Part shown: positions 1 to 12,572 of the stretch, one piece after another
Layout: each line of letters begins with the position of its first letter
Numbering within the stretch: position 1 is the stretch's first letter
Assembly (NCBI GenBank): GCA_008933995.1
Contig: WARS01000014.1
Span: 2,899,192 to 2,963,191, forward strand
Origin: Datnioides undecimradiatus
Taxonomy: Eukaryota > Chordata > Actinopteri > Lobotiformes > Datnioididae
Reading direction: 5' to 3'
Length of the DNA stretch: 64,000 nt
The notes under the pieces: model-generated
What the model saw: the letters and a program-made list of their open reading frames with translations, nothing else
Told to the model about the DNA's origin: nothing
Databases searched by the model: none
Program-made: the position numbers and the translations under genes

Positions 1-171
1 TTATTAAAGAAAAAGACCAGGGAGGTGTTGCTGAAAGGAGGCGGGGTGCCCAACATGCCTGGCATTGCAAGGTCAGGAGCGATGCCCTCTGGCAGGAAGT
101 GCTGTGAGGAATGGCAATGTCAGTCAGAAACCTCCCTCACCCCCTTGGACCTGTCAATTTGCCGGCGATAA
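1..171 (+). other. Frame open from the window edge, possible exon tail or conserved element
   Basis: Reading from base 1, one frame is open for 56 codons to TAA at 169-171 (KKKTREVLLKGGGVPNMPG ... LTPLDLSICRR). The composition is GC-richer than the following kilobase. It has no visible splice site within the window and no family I recognise. It grades directly into a homeodomain-site-rich stretch, so a noncoding element is at least as likely as an exon tail. Confidence 0.15.
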
Positions 172-330
172 TTAATCTCTCTCTGGTTAAATATAAAGAT
201 TGTAAATCACAGCATGATCCCGCACCATTAGGGGGCCTTCATCTGTCAGCTACAGACCTTGGCTAATGGCCCTTTGTAAGCAGAGCACTGGCTGAGGCAG
301 CACACCAGCCACCTACTGGTGCTGCTCATC
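121..330. promoter_or_regulatory. Conserved-noncoding-element-like block
   Basis: A balanced-composition stretch without low complexity, containing ATAATTAATCT (168-178) and GGCTAATGGCC (261-271), typical homeodomain-type words. It resembles vertebrate developmental enhancers in texture only; conservation was not testable. Confidence 0.25.
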
Positions 331-1281
331 ATTTGTTTCTCATGGAGACATCCCGCCTACAACCAGCAGAATGGGGCACCATCAAGCCCCAGGCATGAAG
401 ATAGCGCTTTTAGAGCACCTAAATTATCATCCTCAAAACACATATCTTTGCTTTACACTCACTCTCTGCCATGTGTTAGTGAGCTGCAAATTATACAATG
501 TTTAAATGTTGGCTAATGATGGCTAATGCATCATTTTAAAATGCCTCACACTGTAACTCAGTAATAATGAGACTAACTTTTGGGTTGCCAGGTTGCTCTC
601 ATTAGGAGGTTTGTTTTACTTGGTTTTTTTTTAAAATCCCACCCTTTAATTCTTTAGGTAGACCGCCCAAATCTAGCTATTACCATTCACTCTCTTTAAA
701 AATGTTGCACAGCATTTGTAATACAATCAAATAAATAACAACTTATTTGCACAACACTTCCAAACGTGATTATTTGTTATCTTGGACAAATCTCATCTTT
801 ATTAATTAATGAAATACCATTTACATTTGCAGACCTGATGATTTATTGTAAAATAGGAAACTTATGACCTCTTATTAATGATGTACATTCTAGTGCGTCA
901 AATTAAGTTAATCCCAAGTTATGACAACCCACCAGCTAGTTACATCTATATGAAGCATGAATGAATGCATGAATGGAGAGATATAAAATAAATATAAAGC
1001 ACAAACTTTAATGTTTTAAGGTTCATCAGCCAGACTTTCGACTACATTGTGGCACTTGTTGCACTCACAACTGTCCCCTGTATAACTAAAATTACTCTGA
1101 AGCAAAGAGAAATGAAAGATGAACTTGAATGCAACACTTATAATACAAAAGTATTATCTTCATTGTAAGTGTTAATTAACTGGAGTAATGATCATAAAAA
1201 ATATATACCATCTCCAACTTCAGAATGTTATTATTTCATGGGCGTATCTGTTCATGCATTCATGTCTGCATATACAGTAAG
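331..1281. other. AT-rich noncoding stretch, no gene seen
   Basis: AT-rich single-copy-looking DNA with a few short direct repeats, for example GGCTAATGATGGCTAATGC at 511-529 and GCATGAATGAATGCATGAATG near 954. No credible exon. Confidence 0.5.
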
Positions 1282-1490
1282 CACAAACAAATATATGGTG
1301 TATGACTCACTCATTTTATGCAACAGTTCATCAGCATATATTTGGATGACAGGAAACACAAGCATCTATGCCCCCACTCTTGACAGACACACAAACAAAT
1401 ATATATGACTCACCTATTTGTGCAATACTTCATCTGCACGTACTTGGGTGACAGGACACAGACCTGTGCCTGCGTCCACACTCCTGACTT
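1282..1490. repeat. Diverged tandem duplication, two copies of about 100 bp
   Basis: Copy 1 (1282-1386) and copy 2 (1388-1490) align end to end. Shared landmarks in the same order are ACAAACAAATATAT, TATGACTCAC, ATTT-TGCAA, CTTCATC/GTTCATC, TACTTGG/ATTTGGATGACAGGA and the closing CACTCTTGACAG/CACTCCTGACTT. By eye identity is roughly 70-75%, with a short deletion of GGTGTA in copy 2. A still weaker third copy may precede at about 1190-1281. It does not match any dispersed repeat I know. Confidence 0.65.
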
Positions 1491-2190
1491 TTGAAGATAA
1501 AGTAGCTGCTGTGGAGCTGCACAGTTTGGTGACTATCACACACTGAGGTTTCCAGAATTAACTGAATGGCTAATATATAACCTGTGATTGGTTGTGGCTT
1601 TGAAATAGAACATCTCAAGCTGTTTCACAGGCTGTTCATGGGCAACATTGATGGATAATAAGTATAAAATGTATTCAATGAGCAGAGTAATGCCTGCGTG
1701 TGTTTGTGTCCTTCACATTTACATACCTCTCTGAACATCGTGGCTATTTTGCTTAGTCCAACAGCAGTCACATTCAATAACAGCGAGCATACAGTTAAGC
1801 CTTTAATTACTTGTACACAGCCCTGTGACCCACTTCACGGTGATCATTACATCACTTCACTGTTGTTTTCTGCAGAGCACCTTATTTTATTTATTTATTT
1901 TTTTAAAACTTCCCTCACATCCCTTTGGACTCAGCATTACATCAACCATAATAAAGTTGTTTGTTTGTGTGCTTGTAGGGGGTAAACTCTGCGATAGTCT
2001 TTGAACGAGCTGTTAGCACTGTGCACTGTTGTGCTTGTTAAATGCTTTGTTGGAAGTTTGACACTCAGCTTCTCAGGCTGCACTCAACACTGCCGACGGT
2101 ATCCTTAAGTCATGAGGCTGTTTCATGCTGGGCCCCCATGGGTGAGGGAGGGATGACAGGATAGCAGAAGAGGCAAACAACAAATGTGGG

Positions 2191-2213
2191 CACACACATA
2201 CACACACATACAC
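2191..2213. repeat. CACACACATA short tandem repeat
   Basis: About 2.3 copies of a 10-bp unit CACACACATA. Confidence 0.8.
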
Positions 2214-2359
2214 GGAGTCACCTTTAAAGTGTATGAGAGCTCCCTGATGCCAGTGCTGCCATACTGCATGACTAATGCAGCCCGCGAGTCACTGTTTCTC
2301 CTCGCCGAGTCCCCAAGAGCTGAATTAATTGGCTGTCATCATGGTAGCTCTCACTCTTG

Positions 2360-2383
2360 CACACACATACACACACACACACA
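2360..2383. repeat. (CA)n microsatellite with one interruption
   Basis: About 12 CA dinucleotides interrupted by one CATA. Confidence 0.85.
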
Positions 2384-2890
2384 TGGAATGATCAAGATAT
2401 AAATAAACCGAGCCAACATGGCATTTAAGTGACAGACAACCAAACACTTTGTGCAGCATTCAATGACGGACTCTTACTTTGGGGTTCCCATCAAACATAT
2501 GGACCACCTCCATAAAATGCACATAACCACAACCATCAAGTGCTGCTGACCTTAGATGGTCATGTTTAAAGGATTACATGGACATTTTACAATTACAATT
2601 ACATTTATATACTCCTAATGTGTTTTGCCCGAAGGGTCTCCCATATTTGACGGAAACATAATTGCTGCTGGGATTATGTTCAGTGGCAATGTGTTTCAAG
2701 GGAGTGTGCCATTTCGTTAATGTGTTCAGTCTGTGGTCAGGTCTAGGCAACAGGTTAATGTTACAGGAAAATCTTGCTTTGGGTTAAAAGTTGACAAAGT
2801 AAACATGTCCTGCGCTTCTGACTTTCTCCTTTCTTTCTCCTGAGAGCTCCGTGTCCAAAGAGGAGATACTCTGCACACTGGAAAAGGTAC

Positions 2891-2914
2891 GTGTGCGTGT
2901 GTGTGTGTGTGTGT
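2891..2914. repeat. (GT)n microsatellite
   Basis: About 12 GT units with one C interruption near the start. Confidence 0.85.
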
Positions 2915-5446
2915 AGGTACAGCGGCATTGCGCAACAATGCAATAAGACTGAGTCAGACGTCATTGTAGGTTATGGTAAAAGTTAGCATTATTGTACTTC
3001 ACCATGATTTAAAGAAGGTTACATGTACCATAATCAATTACCGATAATTTATTCACCACCTGACAGGCATGCTTACTGACCCAAATAAAACAAACCCACA
3101 GACCAACAGCTGCATGCTTGGTCTGGGTAATAGGCTCAGTTCTGAAATGGTGATTAGCTTAGCAAATATACTGGATGTAGGTGAGAAACATCCCACCAAT
3201 GACGAGGGGTGCTTTCTTAGAGTTACACTGGTCTCTCATCACTCTCTGCTGTTGTTCACCAAGACCTTGTAAGCATGTCAGCTACAGATCAAACAAAGAG
3301 ACGCAAGTTAATTTGAAGTGTTGCAGTTGTTCCTTTGAACTTTGAACTCAGATAGACCTGATAGTCTTCATGCTGAGCTAACACCCCCCGCAGCTCTTGT
3401 ACTTCTCTGCATTCACACACTTAGGATGGGAAGTACAGGAATTTTTCCGTTGATCTGATTCTGGAGTGCCTACGTGTTATTTCAGTAGCCTTATAGTCAC
3501 ATTAACAGGCTTAAATTAGCTACTATTGTTGCATTTTACATTTGTTACAGTTTGTTAACACCTAAAACCAGGTACAAACTGCGCAGCCTTACAGCTCCTT
3601 TTAAATTAGCCAAATCAATTGTAACAGTGTCAGTAATGGATTTGGTTTGCAACCATTTTGCTGCACTTCTACACTTATTTTCACTAAATTAGAGACAAAG
3701 TAGATGGTGAAGTTCGCTGAATTACAGCTCTTATAATTTTAACTATTCCTTTACCTTATTGGCATGTGCATGCACAGGTAGGAGACATCACAGAACACAT
3801 AGCCTTAACATTAAATACTACACTCATTTTACTCATAGGAGGAATGTAATCTAGATACTGATAAGATAAATATTTTCCGTCATGCCTCTCCGTATACACC
3901 ACAATGAACAGATCACCTTTTAAAGACCCCTTCATTTGAACAGCTTTGCATTCCAATTGCAATGCACTTAAAAGACAAAGAGCTCTGTCTCCCCCCCTAT
4001 TTGTCTGTGCTTTGAACCATAAACATTTGTTTCTCAACAGTTTGCGCAGACTGAAAGAATAATGGAGTGTCATACCGACCCTCTGCCTTTGCATAATACT
4101 GTCTGAGTAGTCATGCAGTATAATATCCTGTCGGTCTGGAAATGATTCTATTTAAAGGATTTCACTTTTGTTTTGAGCACTGATCATCAGTTTAACATGG
4201 GAGCAGCAGAAAGAAAATCTTCAGACAGTGACAGTGATGAGTTGTGATCCGTACATCATTTCAAACAGAGAGGGTTTTACCTTTTAATGACCTCAGATGT
4301 TTTACTCTCGTACGCGAGCGCACGTGTGTTGGGGAGGGTTTGTTCTGCCTTTCTCGTGTCCTCAGAGCTTTTCATTTCCGTAAGACTCCAGATGTTGTCG
4401 TCTGCTCATTTGGGATGAGACTGAGCAGTCAGGTGTGTGAGAGACCCTCAACAACAGGATTTGAAGGAAAATAAAGCTTTGCCATGTGTTGTTACATGCT
4501 GTTACAGCTTTTTAGTGAGTTATCAGCAAAGTTGTGAGCTTTGTTGAGCGTTGCGCAAACATCACTGCTCCTTTGCTGCCTGACAAGCTGCAGCAGCTAA
4601 AACAAGACTCTGATCAGACATGGACCCGACAGCCGACTTTTGGTCTGACCAAAAACTGGAGCCTCAGTCCAGATAAAATTAAATCATTGGGAAAAAAATC
4701 TATTTTTGAAACACTAAAACATTTACACTTGTAAATCAATGGTTGGCCAATGCATTAGAGAAGAATTGAGGTTCTTAAGAGGGAGATTTAGACAGGGTGG
4801 TTAAGGTAAACCATCCCATAGGAAATGTGACAGAATACCAACAAGTATTACTGGCCATGTTGGCAGCTCGGTGAGGCTGGACTAAAGCACAGCAATGCTT
4901 TGAGCCAAATGCTCTTGTGAGCCTACTAACGTGCAAAGATTGGCTACCATGCAGTCAACACGAAGACAGGTTGAGGCTGAATAGGAATAGTTTTGCAAAA
5001 CTGATAATAAAAAAAGTGATAATACACACTCCTTTTACTTAATATCCTGGAGATCAGTTCAATAGATGAGCTATTTAAGTCTGAACCAGCTGACCAACCG
5101 CTCTGCATGTGAAGTTTGCTTCCAGTGTGCAGGCATTTTCCGTTGTTATTGGGCCGTTTGACATCTGTTGATATTTTACTGCAGTCATCTTGGTAGCTAA
5201 GTAACAAGTAGTCTTGGTGCAGGTCGTCACAAGTTAAGAGTTGAGCCACTTTACAGCATATTTTCCATACATAATTTCAGTTCCAGCTTGTTTATCTCAC
5301 TTAAACTTATTTACTGTATAGTTTCCAGGCAACGTGTGCTCTGCTTCAGAGGGCACTGAGGACTTTTCAGCCATCATGATGGGGTGAGTGTACTGTAGTA
5401 ACAGATGTGACTTCAGCTAACCTCAAGCTGGCAGCTGGAGCACACC

Positions 5447-5527
5447 CAGCTCCGAGTGGCAGGGATCAAACTGACAACACTGGTACAGTAATTGGGTGGC
5501 CTCTTTACCTCTTGGCCAACTCGCCAC
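5447..5527 (-). mobile_element. tRNA-derived SINE head, relic
   Basis: On the minus strand the segment shows an A-box-like TGGCCAAGAGG (complement of 5508-5518), followed about 35 nt later by a B-box-like AGTTTGATCCC (complement of 5462-5472). Order and spacing match the internal RNA polymerase III promoter of a tRNA, closest in feel to Ser/Leu types. The sequence does not fold into an intact cloverleaf and the B box is mutated (consensus GGTTCGANNCC), so an old tRNA-derived SINE is more likely than a functional tRNA gene. The SINE body would extend below 5447 but I cannot delimit it. Confidence 0.45.
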
Positions 5528-8500
5528 ATCTCCAGAGTCCGAGTGTGCTAATCCACTTATTTCTCATCATGATCATGGAAGCAGTTGACACCATTTCAGT
5601 AAAATCTAATCATAAAACATAATCGTGTTATCCTGGTAGTTGACAAATGTAAATCCTTCTAATGTGCCTCACAAACAAAGGAAATCATCAGTCTCCTCTC
5701 TATTTTTCTGACCTAGCAGAAGATTCAGGGTGTGCTGTGTGGATGAGGATGATGTATCGCTATGTCTTTTAGTTGTGAGAGGCAGAGAAATATTATCACA
5801 TTAACACTTGATTTCCATTTTCCATGAATAATTTCTTTTCTGTTCCATTTTCGGGAACATATTTCATCCTTCTGCACAACTGAATAAAAGTATATAATAC
5901 CAGTGATGCTGCATACCACTAAATTATGATTTACTGTTAGAATGAAACATGAAACATGTCTGAGATATGTCCTCTGGAAATATTCTCACGACAGCCCATT
6001 GTAATCACACAGCCTGACAAGCAGCTATTTCTTTTCTATTATCAGCTGCAACACAACCGTCTGCAGAATGAGCATTAATATTTGTTTATTTTCCTGCCAT
6101 ATGTGCTGCAACAACCCTGGCATGCGAACATCGATGTAGTTGTTATTCACAGGGTGTTATGATGTGATGTTTGACAACAGATTCCAAGAAATTATTAAGA
6201 AAAAGAATTAATTCAAGGAAAACAGGCTAAGGGTGGGTGATAATAGCACCTTTCCATTGACAGGGCTTTCACACAGATCAAAACTTAATGGGCTTCATAA
6301 TTAATAGTGATGATTCCTCTCCCCCCAGCTTAGCCTTTGTTGGGGCAAAACAAAATGAAAGGTTGACATTTCTCACATTACTTCTGATTGATCTTGCCCG
6401 TCCTACTGCGAGCACCAAATGAGGAAGGCTAACTAGTGCTGCCTTTGAACCTGTGGACATCCACAGGCTTTGCCATTCAGCAAAGACCAAGCCGACAAGA
6501 AAACATCTCATTAAATGTGTGTGGGTTTTGCTACATAGCATGCCAGATATAGGTACTGTTAGACTTGTTCTTGTCACAAAAAAGTTATGGACCACTTATT
6601 GCTTGTTTCAGTTTAATGTATTGCTTTCTGAGTGCAGTAACTACTCCTCTGTTACCCTCACAAAATTGGCAGTGAAGGAGTATTCCGGCGATTTAGCATT
6701 GCACTTCAAATTGGGGAACTTGTTAAGGGACTGTTCAAAAAGCCCAAAATATACTTAAAGACAGCTAAGAGTAAAGTCAGAAACCTTAAGATTTACATGA
6801 AATTAAAACCCTGCACTGTTTGTCTAACAGACATTCAACATATTTATATTTTGTAACTACCACTCTGCAGTATTCATTATAGCATTCATATATAGCATAT
6901 CCATACCCGAGGTGTATGAAGTTAGGGCACATCAGACATTTTCCGCTGCTGGTAGGTCAGAGTAAAAGCATTACCTTGGGAAGCAGTCACTGGAAATGAA
7001 ATGTATCAAAAATGCCTCTACAAAATGACCCGTGGTCATCTGTGGGCAATTTGTGACATCATTTGTATTATGTATTAGAAGTTTTGAATTTGTAAAATCA
7101 GTTGAATCACGCTTTCATATGTTTAATATTTTAATATTCCAGCACCTGTGAATGGCAAGAAAACACAAAAGGTGTGAAAGGGGAACTCTTTGATGATTTG
7201 GTGCAAAAAGCTGTGCAAAACCTGTTGTGGCTCTGGCTGGAGCTGTGCAAAGTGTAATGAACATCTCAAAATGAACATCCAAAAAAGGTCTGTTGTTGTG
7301 GAGTGAAAGTGAGCTTGGCAGACCTCTGGAGCCCACTCCTCATCTCTGCTTGAGGCTAATTGGAGCTAGCGAATTAAGACTAAAGACTTACCATAATTGT
7401 GGCTAATGTAGGCACTTTGGTTTTGAAAAGGAAGAATTATATGTTGAATTAAAAGTGTTTCATGTGCGTCTTGTGTCTAATCGGTGGATTGGCCTTTTTT
7501 TTGAGATTTTTTATCTTTTCCATTCATAAACCCAAAAAATGGAAACACTTCCCATCTTTTTGGGTATCTTCGTGCGAGGAAAATGATTGAAACAGGTGTG
7601 AAATACAGATTTTAAGTAATTAAAACATATGTGGCAAGCGTTGCACTGTGTAATCACACAAGGGCTCTTTGGTGAGGGGATGAAACATTCACTGTTAACC
7701 ACGATATGTGAGCCAAACAAAGTGTCTCGCCAAGACACAGCGACAAGATTAAAAAGCCTCTATTAGATGGCTCATCCAGAGAAGAACAATATAAACATGT
7801 TTCAGCTGCTGGCCCTCATCCAGCCAAAGAACTAGGCCACCAGACTGGACAGAGATTGGTTAATATTCAGTCTGAATATAGTGTCTTTTTAAAATTGGTA
7901 ACTGCAGTGTTATTACTGACATCAACATAGTACTTTATTATGGCTCGTTGCTAGATATAGAAACAGACAGCCCCTTCATTTGCTTTCTTCTGCTCACTTG
8001 TCGTTTTCATTCTCTGTGCAGCTGTCCAACTTTTAACAACATGAATTTGCCCACTAGCCTTCCAAACAGTGGCGCACCATCCTGTTATTTACCCCCACAG
8101 TGTATTAAAATGCCAAGCAAGGAAATCATAATGAGTTTTTGAATCACGGTTGCTGACCAAAAGTGGGAGGCTGCAACTGCAATTTCCATTTTCATTTTCA
8201 GAGACTCCGAGAAAAGCCTTCTCTGCTGTACGCTAATATGCAATGTGTCTCTTTTTTTGTGTGTTCATCTAAGATATTGTTTTACACTAATTAGACTTTA
8301 TGCTCGAGCGATTCCTTGTTTTAATTAAATGAAACTCAGACTGAACAAGTTTGCCAAAAGTGTATTTTTAAGGGATGAGGGTTAGTGCAGAAATAAAATC
8401 GGATCTTAGGTATTGATTTGTCTGGAAGCGTTGGAGACAACTCTCCTGGCTATCCATCTGAGGTGGCTTTTGACCCAAACAATGACAGGGTGAGAACCTG

Positions 8501-8760
8501 CACTGCAGACAAGTACCAAGCAGCGGGCAGCTAGCAGAGCTGCACGTTGACTGTCTTTGTGCTCCTGAATGAAGAATATTGTTTTTTCCACACACACTCC
8601 TGTTTCCCTCTTGTCTCCTTAGATGCTACTCTTGCTAAAATTGCTCTCATATGAAAATAGCACGCCATTCTTTTGTTCCTCCAATAAAAGATGTAACAGC
8701 TGCTTCTCAGGGAGTGAATTCTAAATGAGTCTTGGCATTGCCCTCCGCTGTCAGATCCCA
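5528..8760. other. Noncoding stretch, no gene seen
   Basis: AT-rich unique DNA. A homeodomain-word-rich patch lies at 6190-6310 (GAATTAATTC, CATAATTAATAG). ORFs on both strands are short, overlapping and unsupported by splice sites. Confidence 0.5.
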
Positions 8761-8761
8761 C

Positions 8762-8860
8762 AATGACCTCTACTTCTCCTGCTTCCTACCTCCCTTCTCC
8801 CGCCTCCTCCTTCCTTCTGTCATCCTCCACCTCTCTCCTCTGACTCCCTCTGCTCCTTAA
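8762..8860. other. Polypyrimidine tract (C/T-rich)
   Basis: About 100 nt strongly enriched in C and T on the plus strand, ending in GCTCCTTAAG. It could be a splice-acceptor pyrimidine tract for the open frame that follows, or simply a purine/pyrimidine-asymmetric repeat. Confidence 0.5.
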
Positions 8861-8861
8861 G

Positions 8862-9011
8862 ACGAGGCCCCTCGTGTTGGGCGTGTTGACAGGGCTTTCT
8901 CACTCGGATGCAACCAGAGGGAAGCTGATGTGTCCCGGGCTGCGCAGAAGCATCACGGCATGTGATGGCACCTCAGCCTCTGCTCTTAGCAGATTCTGCA
9001 GGAGTGCCTGA
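8862..9011 (+). other. Weak exon-like open segment
   Basis: After the pyrimidine tract and AAG acceptor-like end, one frame is open for 49 codons to TGA (9009-9011), starting TRPLVLGVLTGLSHSD. The composition is GC-richer than the surroundings. No donor or protein similarity recognised; probably a GC-rich noncoding pocket. Confidence 0.15.
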
Positions 9012-10252
9012 TGTGAAAAGAAAATAAAAAATAAAGAGGAAAACGCATCCTCAAAGAATTCCTGAACAATTATCGCTGCTGTGTTGATGGGTTGTGATGT
9101 GTTTGTGTCACAGCACTGGGGTTAAAACTAAGGTCCTCAGTGTGCAGGTGGTCCCACCTCTGATTGCTCCTGACAGTCCTGATTGCCACAGATCAGCACC
9201 AGGTGACACCAGGGGAACATGCAACCTCCTGAACCTTTCAGCCAGGGCAATGCAGCGGCAATTCTCATGCTGAATAAATGATTCATCCTCTGTAAAAACT
9301 TGCGATTGTCAGAGGAAGATGGGAAATTGTGTTTGCGAGGTTTATCAGCATGTGGCCAACAGGAGGATATGATTATTGAATGACTGCATCATACATTTCT
9401 GAACATACAATGTGAAACGGGGAGATATGGAGCAAGGGAGGGAAAGCGGCGGAGTAGAACAGGGAGGATGTGACAGAATCAGGGGATGTGTGAAAAGGGA
9501 GGAAACCAGGCTGTGGGAAGATATTTAGGCCACACTGGGGTTTTCTAATCGGTTGCACAATATGCAGCGTGTCTGCTACCTTGCATGTCCAGCTGCTGCT
9601 GTTCTCCTGGGTAACGCAACTACAATGAAATTATGCTGCGACTCCTTATGCAGAACATGCTATTAGTCTCCCAAAGCAACAATCTGATCATTCAGCGTCC
9701 CTAACGAGCAAGCTCACAAATCCCCCAGTCTTTGTGGTATTTTCCTGGATTTTGTTGCAAATTGGGCTGAGGGATTGAATCAGCTTAACCTTTCACCAGT
9801 AATCATAGGTGATTATAAGCATTTGGACATCCTGTTATTTAGAATTATACAGAGGGGTGGCCAGTTAGGTGGTAATTATACTGCTGACGGTTACCTGACT
9901 CAGATGGTAGATTTTTGTCCCACACGATTTTCAGCTCAATAGGTAAAGCAGGTTCAGCAGGACTGCAATAAAAGGGAATCACTGGGCTTATTTACAACAA
10001 CTAGGCTCCATTTTTATATTAATAACACAATAGCAAAATCAATAAAACCCCTTTCCCTTTGGAAGATATATTTTATTGGAAGCACTCATCCAACTAGGCT
10101 CCAGCATTACTTTTTCCTTGTTCCAACCTAGCAGATGGATTTTCTAAAAATTTCAGCAAACAGCTTTTTTTCCATCTTTGTTTCCTTGACAACGCATCTA
10201 AACAAGGAATGGTCTCCCAGACAACAGGTCTGAAAGTACCACAAATGTCTCA

Positions 10253-10255
10253 GTG

Positions 10256-10287
<32 letters not shown>
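10253..10287. repeat. (GT)n microsatellite
   Basis: About 17 GT units with a single C interruption. Confidence 0.9.
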
Positions 10288-12554
10288 AACAAAGAGGTGA
10301 GAGAAAAAGAGTGAGAGAGTGTTGTGTGCATTTCTCCATTGCACTCAGGGTGACCATGGCCCTATGTGTTGATTGATCTATTTACTGCACTGTATTACGC
10401 ACACTCACAGTCAGCAGCAATGGAGATGTAGTAGAATAATAGGATTATCTGTTTAGTCAAGGCTTTGCTCACTCTAAACTGTTAGCCATGATCCTATCCA
10501 AGAAGAGGGACATACCAGAGCATGCCAGCTGGATCCTTTTCATCACCAAAACAATGCTCTCTGTGTGAAACAAATAGTATTTTTGCTACAGACGGACAGG
10601 AATATGCTGCCCTCGCTGAGAATGCTCATCCGCATCTCGGATCCACTCACGACTCACAGGGCCAACAATTCATCCCTCTGTCTGTTATTGACCCATCCTC
10701 AGTCCTGCAGATGACTGCATCAGCCGACAGGGTCTCTTTGTTTTGCTGAAATTTTCTCCGTCTCCCCCTGCCCGCTCTACTGTATCAGTGGTTATCACAA
10801 AGGAGCGTTACTATGGCTGACTCAGTGAGAAAAAAAAAAGAAGCTATTACAGGTCTGATCGTGAGCGTTGTTTGCATTGAGGCATCATCTCTCCTCTCGG
10901 CAGACTCGTGTGAGGGTATGAAGCCATCTGCCAGACAGAGAGGTCAATACGGAGGGTGAATGCCTTTGCACGTTCATTAAAAGGATAGGAGACATGGATG
11001 GATCAAGCTCTTCGTGGCCTCTGAGCATTAACACTACATTTCCTGCGGCAAAAAAAAGGAAGAAATGGATGGAGATAATCAAACCGGGCCACAAGGACTT
11101 TCACATCATTGAGGAAAGTGTTTCCTTTGCCAACAGAATTCATTTTATTGATTTATTCATTCAGCAAGAAATAACTGTATTCTTTATTGAGGCATAATAA
11201 ACACATCCCACATACAAAGGGAGAACCTTGCTCTCCCAGCAGAGAACAGAGTAGTGGAAGCTGAGCCTCTGTCGTTCTGCCTTCCTGGAGAGCTTCCTCT
11301 GTCAGTATGGATTAGAGAGTAGCGAGCTGGAAAACTTTAGAAACAGAACAACACCTCCCAACGCGACGCTGCTCCAAACTCTGGAGCCATGCATACGACA
11401 GATAGAAGGTTATTTTCGATATTAGTTATACATATTTAACGATGGCTGAGGTGTGCATTGATGTGACTGAATTGGAAAGTTGGTGCAACACAAATATTTC
11501 ATCCCCGTTTATCCATACATAGTGTTGTAATGGATTCGTGGGTAGAACCAGCTATATCATACTATTTCTTTTTAAAGTAAAAGTATCAAGTTGTGGAGTA
11601 ACAAGTGGGTTCAGACATGTATACTAGTGTAAAAAACCGAGCTACACTAAAGTTCAGCACAATTTTAATTCGTAACTTTGATTTTCAGATGAAAAAAACT
11701 GCCTTTTTTTTTTTTACCATGAAGAACACGATATTTCTCCCTCTGCCGTACAGTGAACATTACAGCTGAGTAAAGTGTTCTGAATTCAACACGAAGTCAG
11801 GACACACCAGGAAGGGTTTACACAAAAGACTCCTGAGGCCTAAACCGACACTTAGTGTGCTGCAAAAGAGTTTAGCTGAAAGCTCTTCTGGAGAACTTTT
11901 TTTTTTTTTTTAACTCAGTTGACTTTTAATCTAGTGTAATGCACATCACCAACTCTTCCAGCATTAAGTACATTTTCATATTAATCACCCTCGAGAAAGC
12001 CACTGTTTTCAGTTCCTTTTAGTGTGTAATACAAATGATTTAAAACGCATTAAGATTAAATCCCTGGGAATGTGAAACGTATGTAATATCGTTGTGAGGG
12101 GAGACTTCAATTGCTAATCTCTCTCGTTGGTGCATTTACAATAAAGATGCTCCAACATCTGAGATTAGTGAGTCAGCTGCTGAACACCAACCTCTTCAGA
12201 GGAAACAACCAGATTTCCACAGCTTCTAAGGGTTTGATTTAAAGACAACATACAGTCGCAACTCAGTAGTTTTTGGCAGCTGCTGATGATTGATTTTTCT
12301 TCCTTGAATGCTTCACCAAGGAGAGTTGTCAAAAATGGTGCCAACTTCAGTACAACACAAAGATAAAAGAACTTTGCTCGAAGTTCCACAGGTTAATTTT
12401 CTGAGTAAATGGCATAAATGGAAACCAAGCAGCTGAAAACCAAAAAGGTAAAAATAAATCTAACAAAGAAGGAGTCAACACTGCTTTTCTATTTGTAGCT
12501 AATAAGGTAAAACACGGAACAACGTTGGTATCCTTGAAAACTGATGTGTTTGGG

Positions 12555-12572
12555 TTTTTTTTTTTTTTTTTT
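12555..12572. repeat. Poly(T) run
   Basis: 18 consecutive T. No adjacent retroelement body recognised. Confidence 0.8.

Larger units (their letters stand above)
1491..5446. other. Noncoding stretch with small CA/GT arrays, no gene seen
   Basis: Mostly unique intergenic-type DNA. It contains the small microsatellites listed separately and A/T runs. The longest frame is a 112-codon minus-strand ORF (3756-4094) without splice-site support or recognisable domain. No RNA gene seen. Confidence 0.5.

Noticed and set aside
5447-5527. Functional tRNA gene
   Set aside because: A- and B-box-like words are present but the B box is mutated and no cloverleaf or terminator is evident.
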